Shown: positions 8,890 to 17,414 of the stretch, piece by piece | Layout: each line of letters starts with the position of its first letter | Numbering within the stretch: position 1 is the stretch's first letter | NCBI GenBank assembly: GCA_004145795.1 | Contig: SEIO01000005.1 | Coordinates: 62,001 to 126,000 of the forward strand | Direction of reading: 5' to 3' | DNA length: 64,000 bases | From: Lentibacillus lipolyticus | GTDB taxonomy: Bacteria > Bacillota > Bacilli > Bacillales > Amphibacillaceae | Position numbers and translations under genes: made by a program | Notes under the pieces: model-generated | The model's database searches: none | What the model was told of the DNA's origin: nothing | The model's input: only the letters and a program-made list of their open reading frames with translations

Positions 8890-9555
8890 TTAGAAGCCTT
8901 GCAGCAGGGACTGGGTTATCAAATACCACCCGTCCACAAGTACAAATAAAAGTATTTTAAATGGTAACGAAATCATCACAGGCGGAAGCATCATCATCCC
9001 CATCGACATCAGGATGCTTGCCACTGCCATGTCAACAATCAAAAATGGAACAAATATCATAAAACCCATCTGGAAAGCGGTTTTCAGTTCACTGATAGCA
9101 AAAGCCGGCACTAATGTGGTCAGCGGTATTGCCTCCACGCTCTCCGGCTGTTCCATTCCGGAGTAATCCATAAACAGCTGTAAATCCTTTTGTCTCGTAT
9201 GGTCCGCCATAAAGTCTTTCATTGGTGCACTCACTCTGTCATAAGCTTCATCGAGCGTGATTTCTTCATTAAACAGTGGCTGAAGCCCTTCATCGTACAC
9301 TTCCTGGAACGTGGGGGCCATGATAAAAAATGTCAGAAACAATGCCAGTCCTATAAGAACCTGGTTTGGCGGTGTTTGCTGGGTTGCCAGTGATGTCCGG
9401 ACAAATGACAGGACGATGACAATCCTTGTAAAACTTGTCATAAGGACTAATATACTTGGTGCCAATGACAGAACGGTCAGCAATAGCAGCAGCTGGACCG
9501 AGGTTGACACATTGGAAGGATCAGATCCCGAAAACATATCAATAAATTCATTCAT
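8890..9555 (-). CDS. fliP: Flagellar export gate protein FliP
   Basis: FliP builds the pentameric core of the export gate. The 221-residue protein has the signatures SFTRIVIVLSFVRTSLATQQ, PPNQVLIGLALFLTFFIMAP and MMMLPPVMISLPFKILLFV, with four hydrophobic segments. Like the B. subtilis protein it starts MNEFI and has a short leader rather than a long signal peptide. Its start lies inside the end of fliO (8-base overlap), implying coupled translation. Confidence 0.97.
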   Translation of the reverse strand: MNEFIDMFSGSDPSNVSTSVQLLLLLTVLSLAPSILVLMTSFTRIVIVLSFVRTSLATQQTPPNQVLIGLALFLTFFIMAPTFQEVYDEGLQPLFNEEITLDEAYDRVSAPMKDFMADHTRQKDLQLFMDYSGMEQPESVEAIPLTTLVPAFAISELKTAFQMGFMIFVPFLIVDMAVASILMSMGMMMLPPVMISLPFKILLFVLVDGWYLITQSLLQGF

Positions 9556-10216
9556 GCTGATCGTCCTTCTCTTTCCGTTGGCTGATGAGGCTTTGCCGTG
9601 TCCGCTTCAGTTTATCCAGTTCAGCTGAAAATAGTTGTCCGAAATCATTCGTTCCTGCCTCTTTTTTATTGCTGTTTTCTTTCTTTGGAAGAATTAACGG
9701 CAATAGGGAAGACAGGTTATCCCCTTGTCGCTCGTCATTGGTGAGCAATTCCTGTTTCAGTTCTTCATCTGTCACTTCCTGCAAAAGTTCGACATTGTCG
9801 CCCACACCAACCATATACAGTTTCTGCCCAACCCGAACAAGCTGAATCGATTTGTTGGGTCCAAGGCTTATTCCGCCAATATTTTCAAGTGTTTTTACCT
9901 GCTGGAACATTTTATTGCGTTTATTGACAAACTTTAAGACGCCATAGATCAGACCTAAAACAAGTAAAAGTGCAAATCCCATTTTAATCAAGCTGATCAC
10001 TAACGACCCACTGCCAGAACTTTCATTGTCGGCTTTATTGTCACTATTGTCCGTTTCATTAGCAGCCGGTTCTTTTTCATTCTCAAGGCAATCATCATTC
10101 TGAATACAGTCTTTTACGCTTCCCGATGAGGCTTGAACGGAGGTCGCAATCGGAATTATTAATACCATTGCTGCCAGGCAGACACCTAAAAACTCATTTC
10201 CTTTCACATTTCTCAC
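9548..10216 (-). CDS. fliO: Flagellar biosynthesis protein FliO (FliZ of Bacillus)
   Basis: FliO assists assembly of the FliP ring. The 222-residue product has an N-terminal signal-like helix (about 9-29), a low-complexity Asn/Asp/Glu-rich segment with two Cys, a membrane helix (about 72-92, IKMGFALLLVLGLIYGVLKF) and a cytoplasmic tail with the FliO core SLGPNKSIQLVRVGQKLYMVGV. It starts with GTG at 10216 with a weak ribosome site. In Bacillus literature the gene is called fliZ; it stands between cheY and fliP as expected. Confidence 0.9.
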   Translation of the reverse strand: MRNVKGNEFLGVCLAAMVLIIPIATSVQASSGSVKDCIQNDDCLENEKEPAANETDNSDNKADNESSGSGSLVISLIKMGFALLLVLGLIYGVLKFVNKRNKMFQQVKTLENIGGISLGPNKSIQLVRVGQKLYMVGVGDNVELLQEVTDEELKQELLTNDERQGDNLSSLLPLILPKKENSNKKEAGTNDFGQLFSAELDKLKRTRQSLISQRKEKDDQHE

Positions 10217-10223
10217 TCATTTC

Positions 10224-10586
10224 TTATCCAAGCACTTTCCGGACTGCTTCAATCACACGTTCAGACTGGAATGGCTTTACGATGAAATCTTTAGCCCCGG
10301 CTTGGATGGCGTCAATCACCATGGACTGCTGCCCCATTGCTGAGCACATAATGATATTCGCACTTTCATCTATCTCCTTTATTTCCTGCAGCGCTGCAAG
10401 CCCGTCTTTCTCCGGCATGGTAATATCCAGGGTGACAAGGTCAGGCTTCAGTTCCTTGTACATTTCAACAGCCTCGTTCCCATCCTGTGCTTCGCCGGCT
10501 ATTTCAAACCCATTTTTGGTCAAGATATCTTTAATCATCATTCGCATAAATGCTGCATCATCTACAATCAAAACATTCTGTGCCAT
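10224..10586 (-). CDS. cheY: Chemotaxis response regulator CheY
   Basis: CheY is the single-domain receiver that, once phosphorylated by CheA, binds the flagellar switch. The 120 residues hold the acidic pair VDDAAFM, the phospho-acceptor Asp in LVTLDITMPEKDG (about residue 54), the Ser of CSAMG and the Lys of VKPF. It lies between fliY and fliO. It is the only classic che gene in this operon here, as its kinase and adaptor genes are missing from the flhG-sigD junction. Confidence 0.96.
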   Translation of the reverse strand: MAQNVLIVDDAAFMRMMIKDILTKNGFEIAGEAQDGNEAVEMYKELKPDLVTLDITMPEKDGLAALQEIKEIDESANIIMCSAMGQQSMVIDAIQAGAKDFIVKPFQSERVIEAVRKVLG

Positions 10587-10607
10587 GTGGATCCCCTCTC
10601 TATCAAT

Positions 10608-11771
10608 CTACTTCAATTTCATAAGCCTGTCTGACTGACTGATAATATCCGTTACCCGGACTCCGAAACTCTCCTCAATGACAACAACTTCCCCTTTTGC
10701 AATTAACTTTTCATTGACAAGTATATCAACCGGCTCCCCTGCCAGCTTATCCAATTCAATGACAGAACCAGCAGACAATTCCAGAATATCTTTAATCGTT
10801 CGTTTCGTACGGCCAAGTTCAACGGATACTTGTAACGGTATATCCATAAGCATGTCGAGATTACGTTTTTCATTTTGATTCAAACTGACTTGTTCCAGTT
10901 CCGAAAATGTTGCCTGCTGAACACTCGCACCTTTTTGATTGACTTTATCGCCAATATACTGCGTGCTTTTCGCTTCATTTTTTTCGTTTGTTGTATTTGC
11001 CGTTTCTTCCGGTTTTACATTGGAGGCCGTTCGTTTTTCGTTCTCCGTTGTTACTGCAGCTTCCTGTTCTCCGTCACCGGATGACGCCTGTATAAGTTGG
11101 TTGACCAGCTGTCGGGCAAATGGTAACGGAATAATTTGGAAAATATTCGAATCTATCAAATGACCGATTTTCAAATGAAATGATACCTTGACCAAATCAG
11201 TCTCCTCGGAAATGCCCTCTGCCTTTTCAGCCGTTCTCGACGTTTCCAATCTGATTGACGGCGGTGAAATATCAATCCGTTTATCAAATACAGTTGACAT
11301 ACTTGTGGCAGCAGTTCCCATCATTTGATTCATTGCCTCCTGGATGGCACTCAAATGAATATCGCCCAATGCTTGATCTGGGGCCGTTCCATCACCGCCC
11401 ATCATGATATCTGCAATCACTGCCGCATCTTCTGTTTCCATGACCAGGACGTTTTGTCCGTCAAATCCTTCCGTATAATGGACATAAATCGTAACATGCT
11501 CTCGTTCGAAAGCTTTGTCTAATTCATCACTTGTGATAACGGTAACTTCCGGCGTGGTGATATCTACTTTTTGGTTTAATATTGTCGATAGCGTCGTAGC
11601 TGAGCTGCTGAATGAAATATTGCCTATTTCACCAAGCGTATCTTTTTCGGTCGTCGATAGCTGTACGGACGTACTTGGTGCTTGTTCATCCGGCTGCCCA
11701 GTCTCTTCATCTTCTATCCCTATCTTTAGGAGTGCATCGATTTCATCCTGAGACAACTTTCCTTCATCCAT
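10608..11771 (-). CDS. fliY: FliY (FliN-type) flagellar switch protein with CheC-like phosphatase domain
   Basis: FliY is part of the C-ring and removes phosphate from CheY. The 387-residue protein has an N-terminal CheY-binding peptide (LSQDEIDALL), a CheC-like domain with both expected Glu/Asn active-site pairs (LGEIGNISFSSSATTLS and SAIQEAMNQMMGTAATSMS), a variable linker and a C-terminal FliN/SpoA domain (about 305-385). I set the start at ATG 11771 after a G-rich AGGGGGG; this gives an 8-base overlap with fliM. A longer reading would run deep into fliM. Confidence 0.95.
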   Translation of the reverse strand: MDEGKLSQDEIDALLKIGIEDEETGQPDEQAPSTSVQLSTTEKDTLGEIGNISFSSSATTLSTILNQKVDITTPEVTVITSDELDKAFEREHVTIYVHYTEGFDGQNVLVMETEDAAVIADIMMGGDGTAPDQALGDIHLSAIQEAMNQMMGTAATSMSTVFDKRIDISPPSIRLETSRTAEKAEGISEETDLVKVSFHLKIGHLIDSNIFQIIPLPFARQLVNQLIQASSGDGEQEAAVTTENEKRTASNVKPEETANTTNEKNEAKSTQYIGDKVNQKGASVQQATFSELEQVSLNQNEKRNLDMLMDIPLQVSVELGRTKRTIKDILELSAGSVIELDKLAGEPVDILVNEKLIAKGEVVVIEESFGVRVTDIISQSDRLMKLK

Positions 11772-12759
11772 TTTCGTCCCCCCTTTTCCATTCTTCCAGC
11801 ACTTGTACAGATAACTTATTTTTATGGGTGCCTGGCTGCACATAAAATTTTGGCTGGCCATTCACTTCCAATAATAGTGGATCTTCAATTGACTGGTGTA
11901 AAGCGATCACGTCATCCTTGTCCAAATGCAGCAGTTGCTGGACATTGATGGTCGTTTCCCCGAGCAGCACTTTAGCATCCACGTTTGCCCGCTGAAGGTT
12001 GTTTGTTAATTTTTCATACGTTTCAGGGTCCCTTTCCTTCGCCGTCGTCTGCATCCAATGATGAACGGATAAGTTCGGGATAATCGGCTCAAGTACAATA
12101 TGCGGAATGCAAATATTAATCATACCGCTTGTTTCCCCAACCGTCGTGTTCAGCGACACAACAATCACCGTTTCATTCGGTGATACCATCTGAAGAAATT
12201 GTGGATTCACTTCAAAATCTTCCAGAATTGGGTCGATCTCACTAATGGAAGACCAGGCCTCCCGCAGATTGACAGTAGCTTTTTCAAACAGCTGTGACAT
12301 TAGCATCGTTTCAATTTCTGTCAGATTTTCTACTTTATTAATACTTTTTCCCTTCCCGCCAAGCAGCCTGTCCAGCATTCCATAGGCAACATTCGGACTG
12401 ATTTCCATCAGGATTCTGCCGTCGAGCGGCTCAACACTGTAGATGTTCAGTATGGTCAGCTTCGGAATAGAACGAATAAATTCTTCATACGGAACCTGGT
12501 CCACCGATGCCACAGAAATGTCCACATGTGTTCGAAGTTGGGCTGAAAAATATGTAGTCAGTAGCCGCGCATAATTCTCATGTATTCGTGACAGGCTTCG
12601 TATCTGATCCTTTGAAAACCGCAGTGCCCGTTTAAAATCATAAACTCTTACTTTTTGCTCCTTTTCCTCCTGTTTTAGTTTCTCGGCATCCATCTCCCCG
12701 GAGGATATGGCCGATAACAATGAATCAATCTCACTTTGCGAAAGCACCTCGTCTGCCAA
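11764..12759 (-). CDS. fliM: Flagellar motor switch protein FliM
   Basis: FliM connects CheY-P to rotor direction in the C-ring. The 331 residues start with the CheY-binding motif LSQSEIDSLL, followed by the CheC-like middle domain with LLTTYFSAQLRTHVDISV and GGKGKSI, and a C-terminal SpoA domain. The start is a TTG codon, seven bases after a strong GGAGGTGA, since no ATG is available; I consider it sound because the motif begins at once. The 3' end overlaps fliY. Confidence 0.96.
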   Translation of the reverse strand: MADEVLSQSEIDSLLSAISSGEMDAEKLKQEEKEQKVRVYDFKRALRFSKDQIRSLSRIHENYARLLTTYFSAQLRTHVDISVASVDQVPYEEFIRSIPKLTILNIYSVEPLDGRILMEISPNVAYGMLDRLLGGKGKSINKVENLTEIETMLMSQLFEKATVNLREAWSSISEIDPILEDFEVNPQFLQMVSPNETVIVVSLNTTVGETSGMINICIPHIVLEPIIPNLSVHHWMQTTAKERDPETYEKLTNNLQRANVDAKVLLGETTINVQQLLHLDKDDVIALHQSIEDPLLLEVNGQPKFYVQPGTHKNKLSVQVLEEWKRGDENG

Positions 12760-12793
12760 AAAGCCTCACCTCCCCTTTGGTGCACATGCATCA

Positions 12794-13213
12794 TTACTGT
12801 AAAATTTTATTGATTGTATAAACGTCGGTGATAGCACCCTCCGTCATCACTTTATTTAATTTTAGCTGCACCATATCCTCTAAATCGGATAATCCTGTTT
12901 GAAAATCCTGTTTTTTCATTTTAGAGAGCTCCTTAATAAGGATATTCTGCAGTTGGAATTCACGTTTTTGCAATTCTTTCTTCGCTTTATTGTTTTCGGC
13001 AATCACCTGAAATTGAATCCGGACAAAACTCCCATCCTGCAAATTGGTCGTGACTTCCGGTGTTTTATACGAATATTCAACAACCTCGTCAATCGATTGT
13101 GCGTTACCACTATCCTCTTCATCTGTTACATACAGAACAGCAATAAGTGCCAGTCCACCAGCCAATAATAAAACAGTCAAGGAAGTCAGCATGAGTTTCA
13201 ACATTTTATTCAT
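12794..13213 (-). CDS. fliL: Flagellar basal-body protein FliL
   Basis: FliL is a membrane protein near the stator that supports torque. The 139-residue product has one N-terminal membrane helix (about 5-25) and an extracytoplasmic SPFH/FliL domain with the typical Gln/Lys-rich FVRIQFQVIAENNKAKKELQ stretch and the TEGAITDVYTINKILQ end. The start was placed at ATG 13213 with an 8-base overlap into flbD; an upstream GTG/ATG reading would run through flbD. Confidence 0.9.
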   Translation of the reverse strand: MNKMLKLMLTSLTVLLLAGGLALIAVLYVTDEEDSGNAQSIDEVVEYSYKTPEVTTNLQDGSFVRIQFQVIAENNKAKKELQKREFQLQNILIKELSKMKKQDFQTGLSDLEDMVQLKLNKVMTEGAITDVYTINKILQ

Positions 13214-13424
13214 CGTTAACACCTGTTTCACGAACACTGCCATATAATCCAATTTGCTGAAAGTATACCGTTGTAAGCCGCTTTACTTCGGATTCGGATT
13301 CGTTAACAACCATTTTCTTGCCATTTACCAGTGTAATGGTTGTATCAGGATGGGATTGAATCTGTTCCACCATCAGTGCATTTAACGTGAACGTTTCCCC
13401 GTTCAACTTGGTCAGGTTTATCAT
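13206..13424 (-). CDS. swrD: FlbD-family flagellar protein (SwrD/YlzI)
   Basis: In B. subtilis SwrD (YlzI) raises motor torque for swarming. The 72-residue protein shows the FlbD pattern INLTKLNGETFTLNALMVEQI followed by TLVNGKKMVVNESESEV. It lies between flgE and fliL. The ribosome site is unusual: AAGGAGG (13461-13467) is 36 bases from the ATG, but 25 of those form a perfect hairpin, leaving 11 unpaired bases. See the hairpin entry at 13433-13457. Confidence 0.88.
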   Translation of the reverse strand: MINLTKLNGETFTLNALMVEQIQSHPDTTITLVNGKKMVVNESESEVKRLTTVYFQQIGLYGSVRETGVNDE

Positions 13425-13432
13425 CGGTTAAC

Positions 13433-13457
13433 GGGAGTGCTTATGTTTCGCACTCCC
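13433..13457 (-). promoter_or_regulatory. Hairpin between the Shine-Dalgarno and start codon of swrD/flbD
   Basis: On the transcribed strand GGGAGTGC and GCACTCCC pair perfectly over 8 bp with a 9-base loop. There is no T run after it, so it is not a terminator. It lies between AAGGAGG and the ATG of swrD. Folding would bring the two from 36 to about 11 bases apart, giving a workable spacing. Confidence 0.7.
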
Positions 13458-13470
13458 CTGCCTCCTTATT

Positions 13471-14367
13471 TTATCGTTTTAGGTTCACTAATTCCTGCAA
13501 GATTTCGTCTGATGTTGTAATGATTCTTGTGTTGGCCTGAAATCCGCGTTGTGCTGTTATCATTTCGGTGAATTCGGATGAAAGATCAACGTTAGACATT
13601 TCGAGTGCACCACTGACGACTGTAGCTACGCCATCTGAGTCCGGTTTCGACAGCCCATTGTAACCGGCATTTTCAGTGTCTAAATACAAGTTATTTCCTA
13701 CTTTCTCCAGGCCTGCCGGATTAGAGAAATTAGCCAATAAAATTTGTCCGGCTACTTGTGTATTCCCCTCTGAATCTACGTAATTAACCGTCCCATTTGT
13801 TTGAACACTAAAACTTTGGGCGGTTTCTGGTATATTAATTGCGTTTATTGTTGAATCATCAATCTCATAATTTCCATCTTCAGCTTCAACGGAATATCCC
13901 ATTAAATATAACCCATCCGGATTGACAATATTTCCATCTTCATCTAAATAAAAGTTTCCTGCACGTGTATAGGAAACATTGGATGCACCCATATCTACTG
14001 AGTCTTCAGAAGGGTTATCAACAGGATTATTGTTCTCGTCTGCCAAATCACTTGCGACTGCAAACATCCCATCCCCTTCTAAGGCGAAATCTAAAGGATT
14101 ATTTGTTGTCTGACGGAAACCTTGCGTATGAAGGTCATCAATTGAACCGGTCTGTGAACCTAACCCAACCATTGATGGGTTGACACCACCACGTGTGTCG
14201 GTTGCACCCTGGGCCCCTGAAGACATTTGACTCATCAAATCCTGAAATGTCACCCGGCCTTTTTTAAACCCTGTTGTATTTACGTTGGAAATATTATTGC
14301 CAATGACGTCCAGCTTTGTCTGAAATCCTTTCATACCGGAAATACCGGAATACATGGAACGTAACAT
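13471..14367 (-). CDS. flgE: Flagellar hook protein FlgE (FlgG-like in length)
   Basis: Builds the hook that joins rod and filament. The 298-residue protein has the N-terminal rod/hook motif (MLRSMYSGISGMKGFQTKLD and NNISNVNTTGFK) and the C-terminal coiled segment SSEFTEMITAQRGFQANTRI that form the D0 domain. It is somewhat longer than the B. subtilis protein (about 264), mainly through an acidic Asp/Asn-rich insert near residues 108-130. It is preceded by a good ribosome site (AGGAGAGAGG). Confidence 0.92.
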   Translation of the reverse strand: MLRSMYSGISGMKGFQTKLDVIGNNISNVNTTGFKKGRVTFQDLMSQMSSGAQGATDTRGGVNPSMVGLGSQTGSIDDLHTQGFRQTTNNPLDFALEGDGMFAVASDLADENNNPVDNPSEDSVDMGASNVSYTRAGNFYLDEDGNIVNPDGLYLMGYSVEAEDGNYEIDDSTINAINIPETAQSFSVQTNGTVNYVDSEGNTQVAGQILLANFSNPAGLEKVGNNLYLDTENAGYNGLSKPDSDGVATVVSGALEMSNVDLSSEFTEMITAQRGFQANTRIITTSDEILQELVNLKR

Positions 14368-14402
14368 TTTCCTCTCTCCTTTTCATATTGGGCTTCGATT
14401 CT

Positions 14403-14428
14403 GTACTGTTTCTGTCGGTCAACAGTAC
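14403..14428 (-). repeat. Perfect inverted repeat in the gap upstream of flgE
   Basis: GTACTGTT and AACAGTAC (8 bp, 10-base loop) lie in the 83-base gap between the TIGR02530 gene and flgE. There is no T run, so it is not a standard terminator. It may mark an RNA processing or stability site that raises the level of hook-protein mRNA (inference). Confidence 0.4.
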
Positions 14429-14450
14429 TAAGCCTCCCGTACGGTCCAGC

Positions 14451-14831
14451 CTATTTATCGATTAGAATCGTGCCATTAATATTTGTGAAAATTTTGCTCG
14501 CAGCGTCCGCCTTATGCATAGCGGTTACAACCGTATTATTCTTGATATTTACAAGCAATGCCGCTTGATCAGTCAAAACAAGTGAATCGGTTACTCCTTT
14601 TTTCTTCGCATCGCTCATTTTTTCTGCAATGACTTGCCATTGCTGATCATTAATAGCGATATTACGGTCATTCATCCGTTGTTTAGCGTGCTTACTGATT
14701 TTCAATTCTTGAGCCGATTGCAGTACATCTTTAAAACTCGTTCCCGTTTCTGCTGTATGTTTCGTTGTTTTTCTGATAGCAGGTGAAAACGGTACAGGTT
14801 GCTGCTGCAGTTGTTGAATACGGTGGTCCAT
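14451..14831 (-). CDS. Flagellar operon protein of the TIGR02530 type
   Basis: A 126-residue protein of the small family found between flgD and flgE in many Firmicutes flagellar operons. The N terminus is Gln-rich (QQLQQQPVPFSP); the C-terminal two thirds carry the recognisable KISKHAKQRMNDRNI motif and a TDQAALLVNIKNNTVVTAM strand region. Its molecular role is not known to me. I chose ATG 14831, which overlaps no more than the flgD stop region; a longer start would lie within flgD. Confidence 0.75.
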   Translation of the reverse strand: MDHRIQQLQQQPVPFSPAIRKTTKHTAETGTSFKDVLQSAQELKISKHAKQRMNDRNIAINDQQWQVIAEKMSDAKKKGVTDSLVLTDQAALLVNIKNNTVVTAMHKADAASKIFTNINGTILIDK

Positions 14832-14832
14832 G

Positions 14833-15300
14833 CTACTCACTTCCCTCGGTTTCTGAACTCGCAACATCCGGTTGGCTTACCTGTATAATAGAATTGCCTT
14901 TGATGGCTGCCCCATTGGCCAATGTGAGAATAGCTTGTCCTTTATCCTGGCCCACCGCTACTACATTGCTCGTTTCTGTCATAGATTCTCCACTGGATTC
15001 CTCGCCCGATTTTTCGTACGAAACTTCTTTTCCAATCATGTGGCTATACTCCAAAATCGGTGAAATCGTCTGATTTTGCACTAATTTTTCAATGGCACTA
15101 GACATATTCATCATTTGTTCCAGTGATGAGAAAGAAGCCATTTGGGATATGAATTCATTATCCTTCATCGGATTTGTCGGATCCTGGTTTTGCAGCTGTG
15201 TCATCAAAATCTGAATGAATTCATCTTTGCCAAGATCCGGGCTTGGGACCCGTTCAGGCGGTTTATTGTTCAGATAAAGGGACGGATCGATTGATGTCAT
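14833..15300 (-). CDS. flgD: Flagellar hook cap/scaffold protein FlgD
   Basis: FlgD caps the growing hook during assembly. The 155-residue form has the conserved N-terminal domain only: [39 protein letters not shown]. The C-terminal Ig-like pair found in long proteobacterial FlgD is absent, as in Bacillus. It starts nine bases downstream of the fliK stop, and its stop is next to the TIGR02530 gene start. Confidence 0.95.
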   Translation of the reverse strand: MTSIDPSLYLNNKPPERVPSPDLGKDEFIQILMTQLQNQDPTNPMKDNEFISQMASFSSLEQMMNMSSAIEKLVQNQTISPILEYSHMIGKEVSYEKSGEESSGESMTETSNVVAVGQDKGQAILTLANGAAIKGNSIIQVSQPDVASSETEGSE

Positions 15301-15309
15301 TGTGTCTCC

Positions 15310-16782
15310 CTACACCTCCTCATTCAATAAAGCATCCTCAAAATGCGTGTTAAAATCATTTTCATCTTCTAGCTCGTCATCGTGGTCGGACTGGTTCGAA
15401 CCTTCCTGATCGTGTTGGTCCTTTGTTTGTTCTCCTTGCCCCTGCTGTTCCGTTTGTGCTTGCTGGGAGGAGAGATCCTGTTTCTCAATGACAACTTGCT
15501 GCGGTGAGAACATGTTTTTTAACTGGTGCATGTTGGATTCCAGCATATCTTTTGCAGCAGCCGATGTAACCACCATTTTTACTGTCATTTCCCCATTCAT
15601 TTGCGTCAATTTAACCGTTATATCACCCAGATTTTCCGGACGAAGTGTGATATTCAATTGCGATGTGCCGTTGTGCATAGTGAAAAATTTGCTGGTGCTC
15701 ATGATCTTTCGAAATTGGTCCATTAATGGTTGATCTGGTGCATTCGTGTTTTGCGTCTGGTTCAAATGTATGACGAACTGTTCCGGTTTGGACATTGGCT
15801 GTGATGCTGTAAATGTCATCGATGGCTGATGTACGGTACCTTGTGTTTCCCCGTGCTTTTTCATGGCGCTTTGCAGCCATTTTGATACGTCTGCGCCTGT
15901 CACTCTGGCATTCACGTTGTATTGTTGATTGGAAACAAGCTTGTTTCGTTTCTGATAGGCTTGCAGTAATTCCTTCCAGACCGCCTGTAATTTCTCATTT
16001 CCTTCAGAAAAGGGCATGTTTATTTGCTGCTGTGGACTTTTCTCTGTGAAGGTCGTCCATTTGTCCAGCAACTTCAACAACGCTTGAGCCATTTTTGGCA
16101 TATTTTTTTGATCGATTGGTTGCGACAACAGCTTTTCAGCTTCTGCCGCCATGTTTTTCTTGAATTCCCCTGCTGTTACACCCAATTTTGGACCAGATGG
16201 CTGTGTGACAAGCTGCATCATAGCAGGTAAGGCTTTTCCTCCTGTTGCTGGCTTGTTTTCCGACTGCATGTTTATCAAAGTTTGCATTATTTTTTCGAGC
16301 GCACTCCCCGTATCGGCTGCCGGTACTTCTCCTCCGCCAGAGGAACCGTCATGATTGGCAGCTTTTTGCAATAATTTCATGACATCGTCTATTGCTTTTT
16401 CATCTGCCTGCCCATTTCCCAACGTTGCTAACACCTGTTGGACATCTTCCTTTGTTATTGCATCAAGTTGTGGTCCAGACGGCTGTGTGACAAGCTGCAT
16501 CATAGCAGGTAATTCTTTTCCTCTTGTTGCTGGCTTGTTTTCCGACTGCATGTTTATCAAAGTTTGCATTATTTTTTCGAGCGCACTCCCCGTATCGGAC
16601 ACCGCCGAACTTACTTGTTTGTGTTCATGGCCGCTGAAATACGCCACCATCTCCTGGAAGGCAGTTGCATCTGCTTTGTCTTCCATATTTAAGTCAGTCT
16701 TCTGTCCGGATGCGGTCCCCGGTTTAGCCCCAGTCAAATTTGACTTAACAGCTTGCTGAAGTACCATTCCAGCTCTGTTCAA
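15310..16782 (-). CDS. fliK: Flagellar hook-length control protein FliK, with internal duplication
   Basis: FliK measures hook length and triggers the FlhB switch. The 490-residue protein has a low-complexity Gln/Thr/Lys-rich N-terminal ruler and a C-terminal FliK core (about residues 355-440, LNITLRPENLGDITVKLTQM, VTSAAAKDMLESNMHQLKNM). The ruler region carries two near-identical copies of a segment with DTGSALEKIMQTLINMQSE. The start is TTG at 16782, four to six bases after AAAGGAGGTGA. The end is highly acidic (Asp/Glu). The duplication adds 94 codons. Confidence 0.93.
   Translation of the reverse strand: MNRAGMVLQQAVKSNLTGAKPGTASGQKTDLNMEDKADATAFQEMVAYFSGHEHKQVSSAVSDTGSALEKIMQTLINMQSENKPATRGKELPAMMQLVTQPSGPQLDAITKEDVQQVLATLGNGQADEKAIDDVMKLLQKAANHDGSSGGGEVPAADTGSALEKIMQTLINMQSENKPATGGKALPAMMQLVTQPSGPKLGVTAGEFKKNMAAEAEKLLSQPIDQKNMPKMAQALLKLLDKWTTFTEKSPQQQINMPFSEGNEKLQAVWKELLQAYQKRNKLVSNQQYNVNARVTGADVSKWLQSAMKKHGETQGTVHQPSMTFTASQPMSKPEQFVIHLNQTQNTNAPDQPLMDQFRKIMSTSKFFTMHNGTSQLNITLRPENLGDITVKLTQMNGEMTVKMVVTSAAAKDMLESNMHQLKNMFSPQQVVIEKQDLSSQQAQTEQQGQGEQTKDQHDQEGSNQSDHDDELEDENDFNTHFEDALLNEEV
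16190..16316 (-). repeat. fliK internal direct repeat, copy A
   Basis: This 127-base block is matched by 16472-16598 with only 5 differences, the last 80 or so bases being identical. The offset is 282 bases, exactly 94 codons, so the reading frame is kept. It encodes a stretch including LEKIMQTLINMQSENKPAT. The high identity points to a recent duplication. Confidence 0.93.
16472..16598 (-). repeat. fliK internal direct repeat, copy B
   Basis: The partner of 16190-16316: same orientation and length, 122 of 127 bases identical. It differs by PATRGKEL versus PATGGKAL in the protein. Copy B is nearer the N terminus of FliK. Confidence 0.93.
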
Positions 16783-16813
16783 TTCATCACCTCCTTTCAG
16801 GGTTGTGCCGATA

Positions 16814-17413
16814 CTACGGACGATTCACGAACTGCTGTGTTATCTCAGCAGCAGCTTCCGGATCCATTGCCTCCAGTATTTCCCCGCGTACATCATTCGG
16901 CAGCTGTTCCAAAATCGATATGGCCAAATCTTGTTCGGTGCTCGACAGGATTTGCGCAGCACGTTCGCCGTCCATTTCCGTAAAAGAGGACGAAATGGAT
17001 TGTATGGATTCACGATGAGAAGCGCGTGCCTTCTCTTTTTCAGCAAGCTGTTTCGCACGCTTTTCATTCTCATTTTCGAGCCGTTCCATTTCTTGTTTCA
17101 TTTCATTCATGGTAGATTCTAAATTAGAAATTCGGCTGTTCAATGTAGAAACTTTTTCCTCTTTCTTTGCAAGCGCATCACGAAGCTGCTCGTTTTCCCT
17201 TTGTTCAGACCGTTCACTATCTGAGTCTATGAAATTGGATATAACCGGTATCGAGCTGCCAGTCTGTTTCGCCCACCCGGTCACATCTGCACCTGCAACC
17301 GTAAAAACAACAGCGGCTATCACGGCAACCCCAACCACTGGAAGTACAATGGCAAACAGAAAGCCTAATACCGGGTTCATTTTCTTTTTTTGGGAATTGT
17401 TATTTTTTTCCAT
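16814..17413 (-). CDS. ylxF: YlxF/MotE-like flagellar membrane protein
   Basis: A 199-residue protein with one membrane helix (about 14-36), a periplasm-facing coiled coil (about 70-140, Glu/Lys/Arg-rich) and a C-terminal MgtE-N/FliG-like helical domain (GERAAQILSSTEQDLAISIL, MDPEAAAEI). This matches YlxF of Bacillus, a MotE-like protein. It lies between fliJ and fliK. ATG at 17413 was chosen, five bases after AGGTGA; an upstream start would overlap fliJ. The role is inferred from family and place. Confidence 0.8.
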   Translation of the reverse strand: MEKNNNSQKKKMNPVLGFLFAIVLPVVGVAVIAAVVFTVAGADVTGWAKQTGSSIPVISNFIDSDSERSEQRENEQLRDALAKKEEKVSTLNSRISNLESTMNEMKQEMERLENENEKRAKQLAEKEKARASHRESIQSISSSFTEMDGERAAQILSSTEQDLAISILEQLPNDVRGEILEAMDPEAAAEITQQFVNRP

Positions 17414-17414
17414 A

